Shown: positions 58,075 through 64,000 of the stretch, piece after piece
How positions within the stretch are numbered: the stretch's first letter is position 1
Layout of the letters: each line of letters begins with the position of its first letter
Source: Corynebacterium efficiens YS-314
GTDB taxonomy: Bacteria; Actinomycetota; Actinomycetes; Mycobacteriales; Mycobacteriaceae
Direction of reading: 5' to 3'
Assembly: GCF_000011305.1 (NCBI RefSeq)
Contig: NC_004369.1
Location: forward strand, 2,170,001 to 2,234,000
Length of the DNA: 64,000 bases
Program-made: the position numbers and the translations under genes
The notes under the pieces: model-generated
Database searches by the model: none
The model's input: only the letters and a program-made list of their open reading frames with translations
Told to the model about the DNA's origin: nothing

Positions 58075-58102
58075 ATTGTAGGGGGCAACCCAAATGCCTC
58101 AA
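58075..58102 (-). promoter_or_regulatory. Promoter of the small gene at 57.7-58.1 kb, implying a leaderless mRNA
   Basis: TTGAGG (58102-58097) and TACAAT (58080-58075) are 16 bp apart on the minus strand, close to the vegetative consensus. TACAAT ends seven bases before the GTG start, so transcription would begin at or next to the start codon with no room for a ribosome site. Confidence 0.65.
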
Positions 58103-58105
58103 ATG

Positions 58106-58149
58106 ACCCAAAGTCCCCACTCGGCAATAGTAGTCGGTATTCTTTGGGT
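58106..58149. repeat. Inverted repeat in the divergent aceF control region
   Basis: ACCCAAAG (58106-58113) and CTTTGGGT (58142-58149) are perfect complements separated by 28 bp. They lie 46-89 bp before the aceF start and upstream of the divergent promoter. The spacing suits a dimeric regulator with distant half-sites, or DNA looping. No known operator was matched. Confidence 0.45.
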
Positions 58150-58194
58150 ATTAGTTTCCGATTTAACGACATGACTTGCGAGGAGTCTTAAATA

Positions 58195-59898
58195 ATGGCG
58201 TTCTCCGTAGAGATGCCCGAGCTGGGCGAATCAGTAACCGAAGGCACGATTACCCAGTGGCTGAAGGCCGTGGGCGACACTGTCGAGGTTGACGAGCCAC
58301 TGCTCGAGGTCTCCACCGACAAGGTCGACACCGAGATCCCCTCCCCGGTGGCCGGCGTGATCCTTGAGATTAAGGCAGAAGAGGATGACACCGTTGATGT
58401 CGGTGGAATCATCGCCATCATCGGCGAGGAGGGTGAGGAGGGCGCAGAGAGCACCGAGGCACCTGCTGAGCAGGAGGAGGCTCCTGCCGAGGAAGCACCC
58501 AAGGAGGAGCCGAAGAAGCAGGCACCTGCCTCCTCCGGCGCCGCCACCGATGTGGAAATGCCGGAACTCGGCGAATCCGTCACCGAAGGCACCATCACCC
58601 AGTGGCTGAAGGCCGTCGGCGACACCATCGAGGTCGACGAGCCACTGCTGGAGGTCTCCACCGACAAGGTCGACACCGAGATCCCCTCCCCGGTCGCCGG
58701 CACCATCGTTGAGATCCTCGCCGAGGAAGACGACACCGTCGACGTCGGAGCAGTCATCGCCCGCATCGGCGACGCCAACGCAGCACCCGCCGAGGACGCA
58801 CCCGCCGAGGAGGAAGCCCCGGCGCAGAACGAGGCTCCGGTGGAGGAAACTCCCGACGTGACCAAGGACGAAGCCAAGAAGGTCGAGCAGGACGAGCCGA
58901 AGGCGGAGAAGGCTGAGAAGAAGTCTGAGCCGAAGGCCGCCCCGCAGAAGACCAACACCGACAACGTCCCGTACGTCACCCCGCTGGTGCGCAAGCTGGC
59001 TGAGAAGCACGGCGTGGACCTCAACTCGGTGAAGGGCACCGGTATCGGTGGTCGCATCCGTAAGCAGGATGTCCTGGCTGCCGCATCCGGTGAGTCCGCA
59101 CCAGCCGAGAAGGAGGCAGCATCTGCAGCCCCCGCCTCCGCCGCATCCACCAAGTCCGTGGATCCGGAGAAGGCCAAGCTGCGTGGCACCACCCAGAAGG
59201 TCAACCGCATCCGTGAGATCACCGCACGCAAGACCGTTGAGGCCCTGCAGATCTCCGCTCAGCTGACCCAGCTGCACGAGGTCGACATGACCCGTGTCGC
59301 TGAACTGCGTAAGAGCAACAAGCCAGCCTTCCAGGAGAAGCACGGTGTCAACCTCACCTACCTGCCGTTCTTCGTCAAGGCTGTGGTTGAGGCACTCGTC
59401 GCCCACCCGAACGTCAACGCGTCCTACAACGCCGAGACCAAGGAGATGACCTACCACGCCTCCGTGAACATGTCCATCGCGGTGGATACCCCAGCTGGTC
59501 TGCTCACCCCGGTCATCCACAATGCGCAGGATCTGTCCCTGCCGGAGATCGCCAAGGCGATCGTGGATCTGGCTGATCGTGCACGCAACAACAAGCTGAA
59601 GCCGAACGATCTGTCGGGTGGCACCTTCACCATCACCAACATCGGTTCCGAGGGTGCACTGTCCGACACCCCGATCCTGATTCCGCCGCAGGCCGGAATC
59701 CTGGGCACCGGTGCTATCGTCAAGCGCCCGGTGGTCATCACCGAGGACGGCATCGATTCGATCGCCATCCGTCAGATGGTCCACCTGCCACTGACCTACG
59801 ACCACCAGGTCGTGGACGGTGCCGATGCCGGTCGCTTCATGACCACCATCAAGGACCGCCTGGAGACCGCCAACTTCGAAGGCGATCTGGAGCTCTAA
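58195..59898 (+). CDS. aceF: Dihydrolipoamide acyltransferase (E2) of the PDH/ODH complex, two lipoyl domains
   Basis: 567 residues: two lipoyl domains (about 3-80 and 120-200), each with the lipoylated Lys in [12 protein letters not shown] and nearly identical to each other, joined by Ala/Glu/Pro-rich linkers. A peripheral-subunit binding domain (about 262-298) and the catalytic domain (about 340-567) with the active-site [14 protein letters not shown] follow. Corynebacteria use this E2 (AceF, often annotated SucB) for both pyruvate and 2-oxoglutarate dehydrogenation together with OdhA. I recall a third lipoyl domain in C. glutamicum, so copy number may vary. An AGGAG site precedes the ATG. 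Confidence 0.95.
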   Translation: MAFSVEMPELGESVTEGTITQWLKAVGDTVEVDEPLLEVSTDKVDTEIPSPVAGVILEIKAEEDDTVDVGGIIAIIGEEGEEGAESTEAPAEQEEAPAEEAPKEEPKKQAPASSGAATDVEMPELGESVTEGTITQWLKAVGDTIEVDEPLLEVSTDKVDTEIPSPVAGTIVEILAEEDDTVDVGAVIARIGDANAAPAEDAPAEEEAPAQNEAPVEETPDVTKDEAKKVEQDEPKAEKAEKKSEPKAAPQKTNTDNVPYVTPLVRKLAEKHGVDLNSVKGTGIGGRIRKQDVLAAASGESAPAEKEAASAAPASAASTKSVDPEKAKLRGTTQKVNRIREITARKTVEALQISAQLTQLHEVDMTRVAELRKSNKPAFQEKHGVNLTYLPFFVKAVVEALVAHPNVNASYNAETKEMTYHASVNMSIAVDTPAGLLTPVIHNAQDLSLPEIAKAIVDLADRARNNKLKPNDLSGGTFTITNIGSEGALSDTPILIPPQAGILGTGAIVKRPVVITEDGIDSIAIRQMVHLPLTYDHQVVDGADAGRFMTTIKDRLETANFEGDLEL

Positions 59899-59939
59899 AC
59901 CGCTTCATCCCATCAGTTCCGTGAGTAGCTGATTCAGAC

Positions 59940-59973
59940 AGCCGCTGGCCCCACCTGGGGTCGGCGGCTTTTT
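59940..59973 (+). terminator. Terminator downstream of aceF
   Basis: AGCCGC (59940-59945) pairs with GCGGCT (59964-59969), with an inner CCCC/GGGG pairing. TTTTT directly follows. It lies 41 bp after the aceF stop and before lipB, so lipB probably has its own promoter. Confidence 0.85.
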
Positions 59974-60012
59974 GATGTCACACCATCCCCACCGGGTAGG
60001 GTGGAATCCATC

Positions 60013-60768
60013 ATGACTGCACCACGTGCCCCCTTCTTCCCGGCCGATCGCTCCATCCGGGCATCAGATGACCCCATCGAGGTCCAGCACCTCGGCACCG
60101 TTGATTACCGGGATTCCTGGGACCTCCAGGCCTCCCTCGCGGAGCAACGTGCCCGGGATGAGATCGCCGATCAGATCCTCGTGCTGGAGCACCCGTCGGT
60201 CTACACCGCCGGTAAACGCACCCAGCCGGAGGATCTGCCCACCAATGGCCTGCCGGTGATCGAGGTGGACAGGGGTGGACGGATCACGTGGCACGGCCCC
60301 GGCCAGCTGGTCATGTACCCCATCATCAAGCTGGCTGAGCCCATTGATGTCGTGGACTATGTCCGTCGACTCGAGGAGGCCCTGATTCAGACCGTGCGTA
60401 CCTTCGGGGTGCCGGAGGCCGGCCGGGTGGATGGCCGGTCCGGGGTGTGGGTGCCGGCGCATGATGGTTATCCGGATTCCAAGGTCGCGGCACTGGGGAT
60501 CCGTGTCACCCGTGGGGTGACCATGCACGGTCTTGCCCTGAACTGTAATAACACACTGGAATTCTACGACCACATCATCGCATGTGGCATTGAAGATGCC
60601 GGTCTGACCACCCTGTCCCGGGAGCTCGGGCGCGATGTCCCCACCACGGAACTGGTGGATCCGCTCATCTCGGATCTGGATGACGCATTCGCAGGCCGGT
60701 TGACCGTGGCTGATCACAGTTTCGCCAGCGCGCCCGATCCCACCAGGGCGCTTCCCAAACGGGGGTAG
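60013..60768 (+). CDS. lipB: Octanoyl-[acyl-carrier-protein]:protein N-octanoyltransferase LipB
   Basis: A 251-residue cytoplasmic enzyme transferring octanoate from ACP to lipoyl domains such as those of AceF. The signature [17 protein letters not shown], the catalytic Cys in [13 protein letters not shown] and the Lys in [17 protein letters not shown] are intact. ATG at 60013 ([12 protein letters not shown]) is chosen; a GTG four codons upstream is the alternative. TAGGGT lies 12 bases before the ATG and may be a -10 box. Confidence 0.96.
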   Translation: MTAPRAPFFPADRSIRASDDPIEVQHLGTVDYRDSWDLQASLAEQRARDEIADQILVLEHPSVYTAGKRTQPEDLPTNGLPVIEVDRGGRITWHGPGQLVMYPIIKLAEPIDVVDYVRRLEEALIQTVRTFGVPEAGRVDGRSGVWVPAHDGYPDSKVAALGIRVTRGVTMHGLALNCNNTLEFYDHIIACGIEDAGLTTLSRELGRDVPTTELVDPLISDLDDAFAGRLTVADHSFASAPDPTRALPKRG

Positions 60769-60909
60769 CCCCGGGAATGCCCATTCCACACGGTGACGTT
60801 GGAATTGGTTAAGCCCTGATGGCCCCAGCGCGGTTCCGCGTCCCCCGGGCCCATCACTTTTAGAACCCATAACACCCATCAGACATTTGAGAGAAGTTAG
60901 GTTACTTTT

Positions 60910-61956
60910 GTGACTATCGCACCTGAGGGGCGTCGTATGCTCCGCGTCGAGGCCCGGAACTCCCAGACCCCGATCGAGACCAAGCCCCGGTGGATCAGAA
61001 ACCAGGTCAAGAACGGCCCTGAGTACAAGGACATGAAGGAGCGCGTCGCAGGTGCCTCCCTCCACACCGTGTGTCAGGAGGCCGGTTGCCCCAACATCCA
61101 CGAGTGCTGGGAATCCCGCGAGGCCACCTTCCTCATCGGTGGGGCCAACTGCTCACGTCGTTGTGATTTCTGCATGATCAACTCGGCTCGTCCGGAACCC
61201 CTCGATCGTGGTGAGCCCCTCCGTGTCGCGGAGTCGGTGCGCGAGATGCGTCTGAACTACTCCACCATCACCGGTGTGACCCGTGATGATCTCCCGGATG
61301 AGGGTGCCTGGCTCTATTCCGAGGTGGTCCGCAAGATCCACGAGCTCAACCCCAACACCGGTGTGGAGAATCTGGTTCCGGATTTCTCCGGCAAGAGGGA
61401 TCTCCTGCAGGAGGTCTTCGAATCCCGTCCGGAGGTCTTCGCCCACAACCTGGAGACCGTCCCCCGTATCTTCAAACGGATCCGCCCGGCGTTCCGCTAC
61501 GACCGTTCCCTGGATGTCATCCGTCAGGCCCGGGACTTCGGTCTGGTCACCAAGTCCAACCTGATCCTGGGCATGGGTGAGACCCGTGAGGAGATCTCCG
61601 AGGCTCTCCGCGATCTGCACTCCGCCGGCACCGACATCATCACCATCACCCAGTACCTGCGTCCCGGACCGCTCTTCCACCCCATTGAGCGTTGGGTGAA
61701 GCCGGAGGAGTTCCTCGAGCTCTCCGATGAGGCCTATGAGATCGGTTTTGCAGCGGTCATGTCCGGTCCCCTGGTGCGCTCGTCCTACCGTGCCGGCAAG
61801 CTCTACGCCCAGGCACTGAAGTTCCGCGGTGAGGAGCTGCCCGCCAACCTCTCCCACCTGGCTGAGACCACCGAGGGCCCGACCACGCAGGAGGCTTCCT
61901 CGCTGCTGGAGCGCTACGGTGCCTCCGAGGATGCGCCCGTGATCCCCCGCGGTTAG
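60910..61956 (+). CDS. lipA: Lipoyl synthase LipA (radical SAM)
   Basis: A 348-residue radical SAM enzyme inserting two sulfurs into octanoyl groups on E2 and related proteins. The auxiliary cluster ligands are in [12 protein letters not shown] and the radical SAM cluster in [15 protein letters not shown]. The C-terminal RSSYRAG holds the Ser ligand of the sacrificial cluster. The start is GTG. It follows lipB by 141 bp in the same direction, completing the lipoylation pathway next to its main substrate AceF. Confidence 0.97.
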   Translation: MTIAPEGRRMLRVEARNSQTPIETKPRWIRNQVKNGPEYKDMKERVAGASLHTVCQEAGCPNIHECWESREATFLIGGANCSRRCDFCMINSARPEPLDRGEPLRVAESVREMRLNYSTITGVTRDDLPDEGAWLYSEVVRKIHELNPNTGVENLVPDFSGKRDLLQEVFESRPEVFAHNLETVPRIFKRIRPAFRYDRSLDVIRQARDFGLVTKSNLILGMGETREEISEALRDLHSAGTDIITITQYLRPGPLFHPIERWVKPEEFLELSDEAYEIGFAAVMSGPLVRSSYRAGKLYAQALKFRGEELPANLSHLAETTEGPTTQEASSLLERYGASEDAPVIPRG

Positions 61957-61978
61957 TCACCGCCTGCACCCCGTGCAC

Positions 61979-62021
61979 CTCCCCCGTGGATGATCCACCT
62001 GATCACCCGCGGGGGAGTTTT
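61979..62021 (+). terminator. Terminator downstream of lipA
   Basis: CTCCCCCG (61979-61986) pairs with CGGGGGAG (62010-62017) and is followed by TTTT (62018-62021). The loop of about 23 nt can fold further. It lies 22 bp after the lipA stop. Confidence 0.88.
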
Positions 62022-62137
62022 CGTGCGCTGGGCCCACTCACCTGGGTACCCGCCCTGCCATTGCCAGCGCCTTGCCAGCTCGTGGTAATACGCATGTCAT
62101 TTTCGAATGGTCGGCTAGATCACCTATTGTTGAGGGC

Positions 62138-62920
62138 ATGGCAGACGCGAAGAAGCAGGCGGCGAAGGCCGCCAAGAAGGAAGTGGCGGCAGCGAAGAGG
62201 GCGCGCCGCAAGGAGACCCGCTCACAGATGTGGCAGGTCTTCAATATGCAGCGCAAGCAGGATAAGGCTCTTATCCCCCTCATGCTGCTGGCTGTCCTCG
62301 GTATCCCCCTGATCCTGTTCCTCCTGGGCATGCTCTGGGATGGGCAGTGGTGGATGCTCCCCATCGGCATCATCGCCGGTGTCCTGGCGGCGATGTTCAT
62401 CTTCACCCGTCGCGTGGAGCGCGATGTGTTCAAACGTGCTGAGGGCCAGGCCGGTGCCGCCGGTTGGGCTGTGGAGAACCTCCGGTCTGGTGTGGGCATG
62501 ACCTGGCGCACCAAGACCGCCGTGGCGATGACCACCCAGATGGATGCTGTGCACCGTGTTGTCGGGTTGTCCGGTGTTGTCCTCGTCGGTGAGGGTGCCG
62601 CGCACCGCCTCAAGCCGCTGATGGCCCAGCAGCGCAAGCGACTCAACCGCGTCGCACCGGGTGTCCCGGTCTATGAGATCATCACGGGCACCGGTGAGGG
62701 TGAGGTGCCCATCGGCAAGCTGCAGCGTGAGCTGGTGAAGCTGCCGCGAAACTACAAGAAGAATGAGGTGGCCGCCCTCGCCGCCCGCATCGAGGCCATG
62801 GACCACATCGGCTCCGGCCCGGGTGCGGCCCTGCCCAAGGGTCCGCTGCCCAAGGGCGCGAAGATGTCCGGTATGAACCGTCGTGCGCGCCGTCAGGCTG
62901 AACGTAAGGGCGAGCAGTAA
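62138..62920 (+). CDS. DUF4191 membrane protein
   Basis: A 260-residue protein from ATG at 62138 (MADAKKQAAKAAKKE); the frame is open upstream without support. A very basic Ala/Lys-rich N-terminus is followed by two membrane helices (about 46-66 and 70-90) and a cytoplasmic domain with the AGAAGWAVENLRSGVGMTWR stretch typical of DUF4191 (Rv2219-like). The basic C-terminus (RRARRQAERKGEQ) adds to the impression of a nucleic-acid or acidic-lipid contact. Function unknown. It sits downstream of lipA in many actinobacteria. Confidence 0.86.
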   Translation: MADAKKQAAKAAKKEVAAAKRARRKETRSQMWQVFNMQRKQDKALIPLMLLAVLGIPLILFLLGMLWDGQWWMLPIGIIAGVLAAMFIFTRRVERDVFKRAEGQAGAAGWAVENLRSGVGMTWRTKTAVAMTTQMDAVHRVVGLSGVVLVGEGAAHRLKPLMAQQRKRLNRVAPGVPVYEIITGTGEGEVPIGKLQRELVKLPRNYKKNEVAALAARIEAMDHIGSGPGAALPKGPLPKGAKMSGMNRRARRQAERKGEQ

Positions 62921-62953
62921 GGCTCGTCGCCTCCGCGTCCGCGCCGTGATGTG

Positions 62954-62990
62954 AGGGGTGCACCTCCGTGAAGGGGGTGCACCCCTTTTT
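62954..62990 (+). terminator. Terminator downstream of the DUF4191 gene
   Basis: AGGGGTGCACC (62954-62964) pairs perfectly with its complement (62976-62986) and is followed by TTTT (62987-62990). It lies 33 bp after the stop of the DUF4191 gene. Confidence 0.92.
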
Positions 62991-63041
62991 CCATTCCCTG
63001 ATGCGGGGAAAAATACCTGCCGTGGTGCGATGATGTAGGGC

Positions 63042-64000
63042 GTGAGCATTTTCGTGGAAAATCAGTTGTTGGCCCTGGTGGCCATCATGGGTATCGGTCT
63101 GTTGCTCGGCCGGATCAGGTTCTTCGGGTTCCGGCTCGGGGTGGCGGCGGTGTTGTTCGTGGGTCTGGCCTTCTCCACCATCGAACCGGACATCACGGTG
63201 CCTCCCCTGATCTACGTGGTGGGCCTGGCCCTGTTTGTGTACACCATCGGGCTGGAGGCCGGCCGTGACTTCTTCAGGTCGCTGCGGTCCACCGGCCTGC
63301 GTAACAACGGGCTGGCCCTCGGTGCCATCATCGCCACCACCGCGATCGCCTGGGTGGTCATCAAGGCGCTGGGCCTGGCACCCGCGACGGGTGCCGGCAT
63401 GTTGACCGGTGCGCTGACCAACACCCCGGCGATGGCGGCGGTGGTCGACGCCCTACCGGCGCTTATCGACGACAACCCCACCGACGCAGCACGCATCCTG
63501 GAGCTGCCTGTGGTGGCCTATTCCCTCACCTACCCGCTCGGTGTCCTGGTGGTGATCCTCACGATCGCGGTCTGCGGGGGCCTGTTCAAGGTCAACCATG
63601 AGAAGGAGGCGAAGAATGCCGGCGTGGCCGTTCAGGAGCTGACGGGACGCCGTGTCCGGGTCACCCGGGATGATCTGCCCGCCATCAGCAATATCCCGGA
63701 ACTGCTGGACCTGGAGGTCATCGTCTCCCGTGTGGAGCGCCGGGGGCAGCATGACCAGTTCATCCCCGAGGAGGGTGATCGCACCCGGTTGGGTGACATT
63801 CTCACCGTGGTGGGCTCCGATGATGAGCTCGAGCGCGCGGTGGGTCTGCTCGGCGAATTCGTCGACGGCCATCCATACAGCGATATCGATCTGGATTACC
63901 GCAGGATCTTCGTCTCTGATGAATCCATGGTCGGTGTGCCCTTGGCGAAACTGCGCAACCGTATTCCCGGCATGTTGATCACCCGGATCAGGCGGGGTGA
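63042..64000 (+). CDS. AspT/YidE-type transporter with TrkA-C domains (partial)
   Basis: The frame opens at a GTG (VSIFVENQLLALVAIMG) and is still open at the window end, about 319 codons. The first 190 residues hold about five to six membrane helices, including TNTPAMAAVVDALPAL, a family hallmark of the AspT/YidE/YbjL duplication domain. Next comes a cytoplasmic part with an RCK/TrkA-C-like domain (LLDLEVIVSRVERRGQHDQF) and the start of a second one. Members exchange dicarboxylates or amino acids; in C. glutamicum a related carrier is linked to succinate export. The substrate is undetermined. No ribosome site precedes the GTG. Confidence 0.85.
   Translation, partial: MSIFVENQLLALVAIMGIGLLLGRIRFFGFRLGVAAVLFVGLAFSTIEPDITVPPLIYVVGLALFVYTIGLEAGRDFFRSLRSTGLRNNGLALGAIIATTAIAWVVIKALGLAPATGAGMLTGALTNTPAMAAVVDALPALIDDNPTDAARILELPVVAYSLTYPLGVLVVILTIAVCGGLFKVNHEKEAKNAGVAVQELTGRRVRVTRDDLPAISNIPELLDLEVIVSRVERRGQHDQFIPEEGDRTRLGDILTVVGSDDELERAVGLLGEFVDGHPYSDIDLDYRRIFVSDESMVGVPLAKLRNRIPGMLITRIRRG

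Overview
The window reads as a high-GC chromosome segment from a Corynebacterium of the C. glutamicum group. A thermotolerant relative such as C. efficiens is my best guess from protein resemblance and base composition; I could not search a database. Pointers are the corynebacterial dcw cluster without ddl, the supercomplex genes ctaE-qcrCAB and ctaCF, ltsA, the lipomannan mannosyltransferases, pimB', ripC, class II DAHP synthase, and the aceF-lipB-lipA block. Gene order closely follows the conserved actinobacterial order known from M. tuberculosis Rv2150c to Rv2219.

Layout. (1) 1-15739, all minus: division and cell wall (dcw) cluster, read in transcription order mraZ, rsmH, ftsL-like, ftsI, murE, murF, mraY, murD, ftsW, murG, murC, ftsQ, ftsZ (partial). 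Upstream of mraZ lie two clusters of MraZ-type TGGG repeats, and a terminator-like hairpin separates mraZ from rsmH. (2) 16.3-19.2 kb: DUF3040 protein, HEPN-like protein, acetyltransferase, metF. (3) 19.3-32.4 kb: prenyl diphosphate synthase, the mannosyltransferase mptA, an Rv2175c-type DNA-binding protein, the kinase pknL, three GT87 mannosyltransferases (mptC-like and mptD-like among them), aroG and an exoribonuclease. (4) 32.5-38.9 kb, minus: acyltransferases, glucokinase, pimB', ripC and a second NlpC/P60 hydrolase preceded by a c-di-AMP (ydaO-type) riboswitch. (5) 38.9-40.3 kb: a long gene-free stretch. (6) 40.4-47.1 kb, minus: cytochrome bcc-aa3 genes. (7) 47.6-53.6 kb: ltsA, a HesB/ErpA-like protein, a DUF3043 protein and cobUTS for nucleotide-loop assembly of cobalamin. 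(8) 54-64 kb: a dehydrogenase, ilvE, pepA, a small divergent gene, aceF, lipB, lipA, a DUF4191 protein and the start of an AspT/YidE-type transporter.

Most genes build or remodel the envelope: peptidoglycan precursors and septum (dcw), PIM/lipomannan (idsA, mptA, pimB', GT87 genes), hydrolases (ripC, NlpC/P60), plus LtsA. PknL and its DNA-binding neighbour sit inside the lipomannan genes. The rest is respiration and central metabolism, where LipB and LipA supply the cofactor to the adjacent AceF.

No CRISPR array, insertion sequence, tRNA, rRNA or phage gene was recognised. The least expected observations are an 11-bp motif, CGTCGAYAAGC, found 15 times on both strands; the internal duplication of the mptD-like protein; and the second, oppositely oriented MraZ repeat cluster.
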